From assembly GCA_028285545.1 (NCBI GenBank), contig JANQPA010000036.1:1-64000 (forward strand): a stretch of DNA of 64,000 nucleotides. Direction: 5' to 3'. Of the stretch, positions 1-8,435 are shown piece by piece; position 1 is the first letter of the stretch, and each line of letters opens with the position of its first letter. The translations under genes were made by a program, and so were the position numbers. This stretch comes from Saprospiraceae bacterium. GTDB taxonomy: Bacteria; Bacteroidota; Bacteroidia; Chitinophagales; Saprospiraceae. The notes beneath the pieces were generated by a model. That model worked only from the letters and a program-made list of their open reading frames with translations. It was not told where the DNA came from and ran no database searches.

Positions 1-6
1 TATTTC

Positions 7-63
7 TTTGAGGGGTGATTTTTAAGGAAAAATTCCATTTTTCCTTAAAAATCACCCCTCAAA
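7..63. repeat. Long perfect inverted repeat (27-bp arms, 3-nt loop)
   Basis: Bases 7-33 are the exact reverse complement of 37-63, leaving only a 3-base loop. The transcript would form a very stable hairpin on either strand. A run of A follows on the plus strand, not T, so it is not a classical plus-strand terminator. It may end a gene lying left of the window or be a mobile palindromic repeat. Nothing else is recognisable in bases 64-203 apart from a weak promoter-like box (TACTTTAG, 172-179). Confidence 0.85.
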
Positions 64-203
64 AAGAAAATTATTTGGTGGCTCAGAACGAGGAACGAGT
101 TATGAGACGCTCTCATGTTAATTTCCAACGATATGTCAGTACCCACTGACAAAACTCTCCCTCTTTTTTCTTACTTTAGTTGGGATTTACTGAAACTGAC
201 CGT

Positions 204-3200
204 ATGATGCAGAACTGCCTGGCCCAAACCCTAATAAATACTTCTACTTCACTTCTTTTGACCTTGAAGCGGCTTACTATATTTTGCCTGATTTTAGCTG
301 GTCCATCAAACGTCTTATTTTCCCAGGGTTTATTTCCCAAAGGAGGGATTCCTAAAGGGGAGATGGGCTTCCCTCAGATAACTAATTATTTTGTTGAAAA
401 TTACAATGGAGAGCCTGAAAATTGGGCAATTGCACAAGATGATCAGGGCTTATTATATGTTGCTAATGATGCTGGGATTTTAATTTTTGACGGAGTGGAC
501 TGGCAAATTTATTCAACTCCAGGAGCTGGCCTTTCGCGGACATTAACTAAAGATTCCAATGGGAAAATTTGGGGCGGCAATGTAGGTGATTTGGGATACT
601 ACGAATATGATAGCATTGGACAGATTTCCTTTCAATCTATGCGACACCTAATACCGGAAATTTACCAAAATTTCGAAAATGTTTGGTATGCACATGCTAA
701 GGGAGATACGGTTCTTTTTGTAACCAATTACAGTTTGTTCCAATATGCTCCTGGAATGGATTCTATGAAGGTTTATACTACCGAAGGAGAGCGGTTTCAT
801 GTCTCAGCATTGGTTAATGGACAATATTTCATTAGAGAGTGGGGAACAGGTCTTAAAATTTTAGAGAAGGACGAACTCCGATTACTCCCTGGTGGAGAGC
901 GATTTGCACAGACTCGTATTTACAGTATCATTCCTTATGATGACGAGGGTCGATTATTAATTTGTACACGAGAGGAAGGGCTATTCCTATATGATGGGGT
1001 GAAGTTTTCACCATTTAGATCGGGTGCAGACTCTTACTTATTCGGTGAAAATGGAATTTACCATGCCTCCTCACTACCTGGAGGACAATTTGCCCTGGCC
1101 ACCATCGGAAATGGGGTGATCATCATTGATAAAAATGGCAGATTACTATATAAACTTGACCTTTTTAATGGCCTTGCTGATAATTCAGCTGCTTACACCT
1201 TTGTAGATAAAGCTAATGCGTTATGGATTGCAACTGGCAATGGAATTTCGAGAGTAGCCATCAATAGTCCATATACTTATTTTAGTGATCCTGAGAACCC
1301 CATTGGTGTTATTTATGCTATTAAAAGATTTAAAAACCGTATTTACATAGGGACTTCCAGGGGAATTGCTTATTTGGCACCTAATACCGGGCGAATTATT
1401 CCCTTGGGAAACCTAACACAAGAGGTGTTTGCATTGGAAATAATAGGTGACAAACTGTATTGTGGAGGAAAAGAGGGTTTATTTAGTATCGAAAACCGTC
1501 AGCTTAAAGCAGAAAGACTCTCTGTTAATAGTGATTTCTCTATTGCCTCTCTGCTTCCATCAAAAGCGGACCCTAATCGATTATGGATAGGCTTGGGTTC
1601 AGGATTAACATCCTTATATCGAATGCCAGATGGGAGCTTGAATGAAGAAGAATATATTGTGGGTAGTGAAGGAGAGGTGTTCAATATTGTAGAAGGGAAA
1701 CAAGGTGATTTGTGGTTGGGATATGTTCGCACGAATATGAGGCGAATACAATTCCCTAACTGGCCTTCTTTGGAAAGACCCACCGTTCGTACCTATTATG
1801 AGAGTGATGGCTTGTCTTCAGGTGGGAAATTAGTTTTTGATGTTAATGGCGACATATTTGCCTCTAAAAATGGCACCTATAAATGGGTAGAAAATGAAGA
1901 TCGTTTTGAACTAACCAAGAATTTTGAAGGAAAAGATATTTTAGATGTTGAAGAAAATGGTAGTGTTTGGCTGGCTAATGATCGCTTTTCGGAATTGGCT
2001 ATGGCTTTACCCGAGGAGGATGGCACTTATTCGATAAAAAAGGACTATCTAAGACCCCTTGCTGATGCTATTATCTCCAGTATTTATCAGGAGCGTAATG
2101 GGGTAGCCTGGATATCTACTGGTGAAGGTCTGGTTAAATATAATCCCAACAAGGATAACCCTGAAGCAAATGCTTATTCCACCCTCATTCGCCAAATTAT
2201 TATTGGACCAGATTCTCTTATTTATGCTGGCAATGTAACTCTCCCCAGACCTACAATAGATTTTTCTTTAAATACCATTAGTTTCAAATTCGGTGCACCT
2301 AGTTTCCATTTGACAGAAAAGACCGTATTTCAAACCTGGTTAGAAGGATATGATAAAAAATGGTCTTCTTGGACTGATCAACCTTATAGTACCTATGCCA
2401 ACCTTCAAGAGGGTAAATATAAATTAAAGGTCAGAGCTCGAGATATCAATGGAACGGTAGGCCAACAGGCCGTCTTTCAGTTTTCTATTCCAGTTCCCTG
2501 GTACCGACAGTGGTGGGCCTATGTCTTTTATATTTTTGCAGGACTGGGTTTAGTATATGCCCTAATTTTATGGAGGACGGTTCAACTTAGAAAACAACAA
2601 GAGCGCTTAGAGCTTTTAGTAGAAGAACGAACCCGAGAGCTAAGCACCGTCAATCAAGTTAGTCGGGCTTTATCAGAGCAATTGGAATTTAGCGAATTAA
2701 TAAAATTAGTAGGAGACCAACTAAGGGATTTGTTTGAAGCCAACATTGTTTATGTAGCCTTATTGGATGAGAACACTCAAATGATTAATTTCCCTTATCA
2801 ACACGGGGATGTCATTCCTCCTTTGCCACTGGGACAGGGACTTACCTCCAATATCATCCAAAACAAAAAACCAATTTTAATCAATAGAGAGGTGGATAAA
2901 AGATATGAAGAGTTAGGAATTAATCAGCATGGTAAGCTGGCTTCCTCTTATTTGGGTGTCCCAATCCCTTCCGGTAATGAGGTTATTGGAGTACTTAGTG
3001 TTCAGAGTACAGAAAAAGTCAATCGCTTTGACCAAAATGATCAGAGTTTATTGAGAACACTGGCTGCTCATGTAGGTATTGCCTTACATAATGCCAAATT
3101 ATTTGAGGATACCAAACAGGCCAAGGCCGCGGCAGAAGCTGCCAATGAAGCAAAAAGCAGTTTCCTTTCTACCGTAAGCCATGAATTGCGTACCCCTCTG

Positions 3201-4586
3201 ACCTCAATTCTTGGCTTTGCTAAGATTATTCAAAAAAGATTAAATGAAAGGATTATTCCTGTTTTAAAAGAAGAAGACCTTAAGGTCAATAGAGCCGTTA
3301 ACCAGGTAAAAGAAAACCTCGAGATTGTCATTTCGGAAGGGCAACGTCTAACTACTCTTATCAATGATGTATTAGATCTTGCAAAAATTGAAGCTGGTAA
3401 GGTAGAATGGAATATGCAGAAGATTTCCGTTATTGAGGTTGTCCAACAAGCTAAAGCTACTACTTCTGCTTTGTTTCATGAAAAAAAATTGAAATATGAA
3501 GAAAATATTCACGGAGATTTTCCCCAGATACTAGGTGATCGAGATAAGCTTCTTCAGGTCATGATTAATCTTTTATCTAATGCCGTGAAATTTACAGATA
3601 AAGGAACTATTACTACAACGGCCAAGATGACAGATGAGGGTATTCAGGTTAGTGTTAAGGATACCGGGATAGGAATCGCTCAAGAGGATATCCATAAGGT
3701 GTTCGACAAATTTAGGCAAGTAGGTGACACCCTTACGGACAAACCCAAAGGAACAGGCCTTGGCCTCCCGATTTGCAAAGAAATTATCGAAAAACATGGA
3801 GGAAGAATCTGGGTTGAAAGTGATCCTCTAGGGCAGTCAGGTGAAAGTGGTAGTACCTTCTATTTTACCATCCCCCTTTCTCAAAAGCAAAAAGAAAAAT
3901 CACAACAGCTACAGTTTGCCGGTTTAATTAACCAACTGAAGAAACAAGTACCCATCTCAACTATTTCCTCGAAAGCCCGCCAGGATCAAACTATTTTAGT
4001 AGTGGATGATGAAGCTCCCATCCGGGAACTCCTACGCCAGGAATTAAGTGAGATAGGTTATCATATCGAAACGGCAGAAAATGGGAAAAAAGCTCTAGAA
4101 AAAATCAGAGATAATAAGCCGGATGTGATCATTCTGGATGTGATGATGCCCGAATTAAATGGCTTTGATTTGGCTGCCATCCTGAAAAATGATCCTAAAA
4201 CAATGGATATTCCTATTTTGATTTTATCTATCATCCAGGATAAAGAAAGAGGGTTCCGGATAGGTGTAGATCGATATCTAACCAAACCGGTAGACACTGA
4301 AATGTTGTTTAATGAAGTAGAGGAACTGCTTAACCAGGGTATCTCAACTAAAAAAGTGCTGGTTGTAGATGAAAACACTTCAACCATTAGCACCCTAACT
4401 CAGGTACTTTCTGCTCGTGGCTATCAGGTTGCTGAAGCCGGTTCTCAGGATTTACTTGAAAAAGCAAAGGATATTTTACCAGATGTCATTATCCTTAATT
4501 CAGTGTTGGATGGAAGAGAGGAAATTGTGAAAAGCTTGAGATTTGAAAAAGGACTGGAGAATGTTTTGTTTTTGTTGTATCAATAA
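204..4586 (+). CDS. Hybrid sensor histidine kinase: periplasmic propeller, Y_Y_Y, GAF, HisKA, HATPase, receiver, degenerate receiver
   Basis: Membrane sensor of the one-protein propeller type common in Bacteroidota. An N-terminal hydrophobic signal (about 20-40) leads into two beta-propeller-like repeat blocks (about 55-670), a Y_Y_Y domain (about 690-760) and one membrane helix (about 770-790). A GAF domain (about 820-970) and HisKA follow, with phospho-acceptor His993 in SHELRTP. HATPase boxes include DTGIGI and GTGLGLP. The first receiver has phospho-acceptor Asp1312 (LDVMMPELNG). A second receiver has Asn1432 where Asp is expected and stops near its fourth strand, only about 75 residues long. 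The frame is open from a TTG at 180, but a TACTTTAG box at 172-179 and ATG codons at 204/207 favour 204. It heads a cluster of four signalling genes ending in a nucleotide cyclase. Its ligand is unknown. Confidence 0.9.
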   Translation: MMQNCLAQTLINTSTSLLLTLKRLTIFCLILAGPSNVLFSQGLFPKGGIPKGEMGFPQITNYFVENYNGEPENWAIAQDDQGLLYVANDAGILIFDGVDWQIYSTPGAGLSRTLTKDSNGKIWGGNVGDLGYYEYDSIGQISFQSMRHLIPEIYQNFENVWYAHAKGDTVLFVTNYSLFQYAPGMDSMKVYTTEGERFHVSALVNGQYFIREWGTGLKILEKDELRLLPGGERFAQTRIYSIIPYDDEGRLLICTREEGLFLYDGVKFSPFRSGADSYLFGENGIYHASSLPGGQFALATIGNGVIIIDKNGRLLYKLDLFNGLADNSAAYTFVDKANALWIATGNGISRVAINSPYTYFSDPENPIGVIYAIKRFKNRIYIGTSRGIAYLAPNTGRIIPLGNLTQEVFALEIIGDKLYCGGKEGLFSIENRQLKAERLSVNSDFSIASLLPSKADPNRLWIGLGSGLTSLYRMPDGSLNEEEYIVGSEGEVFNIVEGKQGDLWLGYVRTNMRRIQFPNWPSLERPTVRTYYESDGLSSGGKLVFDVNGDIFASKNGTYKWVENEDRFELTKNFEGKDILDVEENGSVWLANDRFSELAMALPEEDGTYSIKKDYLRPLADAIISSIYQERNGVAWISTGEGLVKYNPNKDNPEANAYSTLIRQIIIGPDSLIYAGNVTLPRPTIDFSLNTISFKFGAPSFHLTEKTVFQTWLEGYDKKWSSWTDQPYSTYANLQEGKYKLKVRARDINGTVGQQAVFQFSIPVPWYRQWWAYVFYIFAGLGLVYALILWRTVQLRKQQERLELLVEERTRELSTVNQVSRALSEQLEFSELIKLVGDQLRDLFEANIVYVALLDENTQMINFPYQHGDVIPPLPLGQGLTSNIIQNKKPILINREVDKRYEELGINQHGKLASSYLGVPIPSGNEVIGVLSVQSTEKVNRFDQNDQSLLRTLAAHVGIALHNAKLFEDTKQAKAAAEAANEAKSSFLSTVSHELRTPLTSILGFAKIIQKRLNERIIPVLKEEDLKVNRAVNQVKENLEIVISEGQRLTTLINDVLDLAKIEAGKVEWNMQKISVIEVVQQAKATTSALFHEKKLKYEENIHGDFPQILGDRDKLLQVMINLLSNAVKFTDKGTITTTAKMTDEGIQVSVKDTGIGIAQEDIHKVFDKFRQVGDTLTDKPKGTGLGLPICKEIIEKHGGRIWVESDPLGQSGESGSTFYFTIPLSQKQKEKSQQLQFAGLINQLKKQVPISTISSKARQDQTILVVDDEAPIRELLRQELSEIGYHIETAENGKKALEKIRDNKPDVIILDVMMPELNGFDLAAILKNDPKTMDIPILILSIIQDKERGFRIGVDRYLTKPVDTEMLFNEVEELLNQGISTKKVLVVDENTSTISTLTQVLSARGYQVAEAGSQDLLEKAKDILPDVIILNSVLDGREEIVKSLRFEKGLENVLFLLYQ

Positions 4587-4652
4587 TGTGTTCACGGATT
4601 CACGTGTTCACGGTTTCACGTATAACCGTGAACACGTGAATCCGTGAACACA
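4587..4652. repeat. Perfect inverted repeat (29-bp arms, 8-nt loop) abutting a stop codon
   Basis: Bases 4587-4615 are the exact reverse complement of 4624-4652. The repeat starts on the base right after the stop codon of the preceding kinase, whose last receiver domain is cut short. The arm contains the motif TGTGTTCACG, which recurs at about 41877 and, reversed, at about 20929-20938. It has no T-tract and looks more like a repeat unit than a designed terminator. Confidence 0.85.
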
Positions 4653-4660
4653 TATTTTCA

Positions 4661-4688
4661 AATAACCAATAACCAATAACCAATAACC
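4661..4688 (+). repeat. Four tandem copies of AATAACC running into a start codon
   Basis: Four perfect 7-base copies of AATAACC occupy this stretch. The next bases, AATG, continue the repeat phase and contain the ATG at 4690. The leader has no Shine-Dalgarno site, so an unstructured A/C-rich leader probably serves translation start. Copy-number change here could alter expression; this is inference. Confidence 0.85.
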
Positions 4689-4689
4689 A

Positions 4690-7600
4690 ATGTTAAAACC
4701 CCTTCAAATATTGGTTTTATTATTAGTTGGAGTGAGTACGTCGATGCTCGCACAAACTCATAATATAGTATTTGAAGATTTCACTGCAAATGGGGTGATG
4801 GAGGGGAAATCCATTATCAAAATAGTACAGGATCATGAGGGGTTCATGTGGTTTGGTGCTTTGGACGGTTTGTATCGATATGATGGAAACAGGATAAAAG
4901 TGTTTCAATATGATGAAGAGGATAGCACCAGCATTAGCGATAATTATATTCGGGCCTTATTTGTAGACAGTAAAGGTACTTTATGGGTTGGCTCCTGGAA
5001 TAATGGTTTAAACAAATATGATCCCGAACAAGAAAATTTTTATCGATATCAATACAATCCTGATGACCCCAATAGTATCAGTGCAAATAATATAGAAGAT
5101 ATACAGGAGGATAGTAAAGGAAGGCTTTGGATTTCCACAGGTAGTAGTGGCCTAAATTTGTTTGACTACGATAATGAACATTTCAAGCAATTTAGGGCGC
5201 CTGAATATTTTAGCAATGATTCTCTTTGGGTGGTGTGCGAAGATCAAGATCAAAAATTATGGGTAGGGCACCAGAATGGTGTTGATTGTTTAAATTTGAA
5301 TACGCTCAAAAAGGAAAATCTTTCCTCTGAATTTGATCAATTAAAAGGTTTTTGGGTAACCGCTATCCATGAGGATATTAAGGGAGATATTTGGTTTGGA
5401 ACCTGGAGAAATGGCTTATTCCGATGGAAAAAAGACATCAAGAAATTAGAAGAAGTTTTTTATGCTAATGGAGAAAAGGCAATTAGTACCAAAGACTTTT
5501 TTGATGGCCAGGATGACTTACTTTGGATCATCAATAAAGATATATCCTTTATGGATTTAGAGAAAAATAGACTGGTAAAATATAACTCTCCTGCCAATGC
5601 TGCCTTTAAAATTGAAAATAGGGAAAACTGGCCAATTTGCCAGGATAATGAGGGGACGATATGGATAGGGTCATGGGGTGGCTTAGCTAAGCATAAACCC
5701 AGTTTGAATATATTTGATTACTCCTACAAAAAATTTTTTCAGGATGCTTCATTTTATAATGACACCATCCAATCCATTAAAGAAGATGATCAGGGGAATT
5801 TGTGGATTATTTGGAATGAAGCTATAGGTTATTGGGACCTATCAAAAGAAAGCATCCAATACTTTGATTTAAGAGGAAAGTTATCTTATAGAGGCGAAAA
5901 TTGGATAATAACAAATTTATTTCAGGATTCTCAGGGGCTTATTTGGTTGTCAACTCACTTCGGACCTTTCGTGTATGATATTAAAAAAAATGCTATAACT
6001 CATTTAAATGAATTATTGGAGACACCCAAAAAGGGTTTATCTATCCATACTCCTGAATTTGTGGAAGATAAAAATGGAAATATTTGGATAGGAACGATGG
6101 AAGGTGGAATGTTTTGTTATGATTATCAAAATAATACCATTCAAAATTTCCATCCAATAACAGATGATTCAAGTAGCCTTGGATATAATTTAATCGAAGA
6201 CATCTACCTCGATAAGGACGAAATTTTATGGGTTGGTACATATGGGGCAGGGGTTGATCGCTTTGATCCAAAAACTAGAAAAGTAAGTCACCACTTTAAA
6301 AATGAACCAGCTAATCCAAATAGCCTAAGCCAAGATCGAGTTCTGGACATAATAGAAGATAATTTTGGAAATCTATGGATAGGTACTGAAGATGGACTTA
6401 ATGTTTTGGACAAGAAAACTTTTAAAGTGACCAATCTTTCCGAAAAACTAAACTTAGGCAAAGGGTTTTTTGATCGTTTGAAAATAAATAAATCTGGCCA
6501 GGTTCTAGCAAATCATTTAGGAGAATTAATCGTCATTGATCCACAAGATTACAGTTATAAAACCATTGGAAAATCAGAGGGCCTATTAGGCCTAAAAGAG
6601 AGCTCTGTTAGTATTCCTGAATATGCTTTGGTGAGTAAATTGGATCGTGTCTTTTTCGTAGAATCTAAAAATAATATTCTCAGTTTTCATCTGGACAGCA
6701 TCAAAAAAAATACACTTATTCCTTCTGTAAAAATTATTGGATTGAAATATAGACGGATGGAAGATGCCCAGGAAAAGCAGTTTGAATTTGAAGGCTTACC
6801 CCAGAAAAAATCAGTAAGATTGTCTTATAAGGATGATTTGATTACTATTGACTTTGCTAGTTTGAGTTTTTTTAAAGCAGCACAAAATCAATTTAAGTAT
6901 CGCTTACTTCCTTCCAATCCTAACTGGATAAATTTAAATCAGCAGTCTAGTGTGAATTTTATGAATTTGCCCTCAGGTAATTACACTTTTGAGGTCATGG
7001 GCTCCAATGGTGATGGGATTTGGAATCCGGAACCTACCAGCCTTAACATTTATATTGCACCACCTTGGTGGGCTTCCCCCTTGGCCAGGTTAGTTTATGC
7101 CCTTTTCTTTTTAACGGGTATTTTTATTTTTATTCGACTGCGACTGCGTGGCCTCATCCAGCGTCAAAAAATATTGGAGGAACGAGTGGAACAACGTACC
7201 CATGAGCTGGCAGAAGCCAAACAGGAAGCCGAAGCGGCTAATGAAGCAAAATCAATATTTTTGTCAACCGTTAGTCACGAGTTAAGGACTCCACTAACAT
7301 CGATTATCGGTTTTACCAAATTGAATAAAAAAAGCCTGGAGGAAAGAATAAGTCCTGCCATTTCCGAAAACAATGAGAAAGCCCAAAAAGCAATAAAAAA
7401 GTTGAATCAAAATTTAGATATTGTAAGTGCTGAAGGGGAGCGTCTGACGACTTTGATAAATGACCTATTGGATCTTGCCAAAATCGAAGCCGGGAAAATA
7501 GATTGGAAAATTGAAAAAGTAAATCCAAATGAGGTATTAGAACATGCTTTGTCATCTACAGCTGTCCTTTTTGAACAAAAAAAACTTCGACTAAGCAAAC

Positions 7601-7974
7601 ATATCCCAAAAAAGTTAGGCTTTATCAAGGCAGATAAGGATAGAATTATTCAGGTGGTCATTAATTTAATTAGCAACGCTGTTAAATTTACGGAAAAAGG
7701 ATGGGTAAAAGTTTCTGCGGTCCAGGAAAACGAAAACTTATTGGTTCGCGTTCAGGATTCCGGAAAAGGGATTGCCTTTAGCGACCTGCCCAAGGTTTTT
7801 GAAAAATTTAAGCAGGTTGGAGATAATATGACCGATAAACCTGATGGAACGGGCCTTGGCCTCCCTATATGCAAAGAGATTATTGATTTCCATAAAGGAG
7901 AAATCTGGGTAGAAAGTGAAGAAGGAAAAGGAAGTACTTTCTCCTTCCTATTACCAATGGAAAAAGAAAGTTGA
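4690..7974 (+). CDS. Propeller-type sensor histidine kinase without receiver
   Basis: A second periplasmic-propeller sensor kinase of 1094 residues. It has a signal peptide (1-21, ending MLAQ) and about a dozen propeller repeats of the form 'D..G.LWIGT' (about 30-660). A Y_Y_Y domain (about 700-785), a membrane helix (about 798-818) and a short coiled coil follow. HisKA carries His863 in SHELRTP, and the HATPase has QDSGKGIA and GTGLGLP boxes. Unlike the upstream gene it lacks GAF and receiver domains, so it must pass phosphate to a separate receiver, most simply the single-domain regulator encoded next at 8055. The kinase core is close to that of the first gene, including the long insert after the acceptor His, which suggests duplication. 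The stimulus is unknown. Confidence 0.9.
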   Translation: MLKPLQILVLLLVGVSTSMLAQTHNIVFEDFTANGVMEGKSIIKIVQDHEGFMWFGALDGLYRYDGNRIKVFQYDEEDSTSISDNYIRALFVDSKGTLWVGSWNNGLNKYDPEQENFYRYQYNPDDPNSISANNIEDIQEDSKGRLWISTGSSGLNLFDYDNEHFKQFRAPEYFSNDSLWVVCEDQDQKLWVGHQNGVDCLNLNTLKKENLSSEFDQLKGFWVTAIHEDIKGDIWFGTWRNGLFRWKKDIKKLEEVFYANGEKAISTKDFFDGQDDLLWIINKDISFMDLEKNRLVKYNSPANAAFKIENRENWPICQDNEGTIWIGSWGGLAKHKPSLNIFDYSYKKFFQDASFYNDTIQSIKEDDQGNLWIIWNEAIGYWDLSKESIQYFDLRGKLSYRGENWIITNLFQDSQGLIWLSTHFGPFVYDIKKNAITHLNELLETPKKGLSIHTPEFVEDKNGNIWIGTMEGGMFCYDYQNNTIQNFHPITDDSSSLGYNLIEDIYLDKDEILWVGTYGAGVDRFDPKTRKVSHHFKNEPANPNSLSQDRVLDIIEDNFGNLWIGTEDGLNVLDKKTFKVTNLSEKLNLGKGFFDRLKINKSGQVLANHLGELIVIDPQDYSYKTIGKSEGLLGLKESSVSIPEYALVSKLDRVFFVESKNNILSFHLDSIKKNTLIPSVKIIGLKYRRMEDAQEKQFEFEGLPQKKSVRLSYKDDLITIDFASLSFFKAAQNQFKYRLLPSNPNWINLNQQSSVNFMNLPSGNYTFEVMGSNGDGIWNPEPTSLNIYIAPPWWASPLARLVYALFFLTGIFIFIRLRLRGLIQRQKILEERVEQRTHELAEAKQEAEAANEAKSIFLSTVSHELRTPLTSIIGFTKLNKKSLEERISPAISENNEKAQKAIKKLNQNLDIVSAEGERLTTLINDLLDLAKIEAGKIDWKIEKVNPNEVLEHALSSTAVLFEQKKLRLSKHIPKKLGFIKADKDRIIQVVINLISNAVKFTEKGWVKVSAVQENENLLVRVQDSGKGIAFSDLPKVFEKFKQVGDNMTDKPDGTGLGLPICKEIIDFHKGEIWVESEEGKGSTFSFLLPMEKES

Positions 7975-8054
7975 AACCTGACCTAAAAGCTTAAAAATCA
8001 AAGATTAATTTAACGATTAACAAATAACAAATAACCACAAACTAAAAATAAAAC

Positions 8055-8435
8055 ATGCAGCCTAAAATTCTTATTGTTGATGATGAAATGCATATAAGAG
8101 CTCTAATAGAACAGACCTTGGAAGAACTAGAGGATGATGGGGTAGAATTATTTACTGCCCAAGATGGAGAGGAAGGTTTGAATATTATTCGGGAGGAGGA
8201 ACCGCAGCTGGTCTTTTTAGATGTTATGATGCCAAAAATGAATGGATTTGAAGTGTGCAGGAAGGTAAAAAGAGAAGATGGCATGAATATATACATTGTT
8301 ATGTTAACTGCAAAAGGCCAGGAATTTGACCGCCAAAAAGGTGAAGAGGTAGGAGCAGATATTTACATGACTAAACCATTTGATCCTGATGCATTGCTGG
8401 AAAAAGCACGGGAAGTTTTGAAATTAGAATCATGA
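8055..8435 (+). CDS. Single-domain response regulator (CheY-like)
   Basis: A stand-alone receiver of 126 residues. All key residues are present: the acidic pair Asp9/Asp10, acceptor Asp56 in FLDVMMP, Thr85 and Lys107 in TKPFDP. There is no output domain, so it acts as a phosphate shuttle or through protein contact. Its last bases overlap the start of the kinase-cyclase gene by 4 (ATGA), so the two are translationally coupled. By position it could carry phosphate from the two propeller kinases to the kinase-cyclase; this relay is inferred. Confidence 0.92.
   Translation: MQPKILIVDDEMHIRALIEQTLEELEDDGVELFTAQDGEEGLNIIREEEPQLVFLDVMMPKMNGFEVCRKVKREDGMNIYIVMLTAKGQEFDRQKGEEVGADIYMTKPFDPDALLEKAREVLKLES

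Noticed and set aside
180-203. TTG start giving eight extra residues to the first kinase
   Set aside because: The codon abuts a promoter-like box (172-179) and ATG codons follow at 204 and 207 before the signal peptide.
4661-4688. CRISPR-like repeat array
   Set aside because: Units are 7 bases with no spacers and no cas genes are present.
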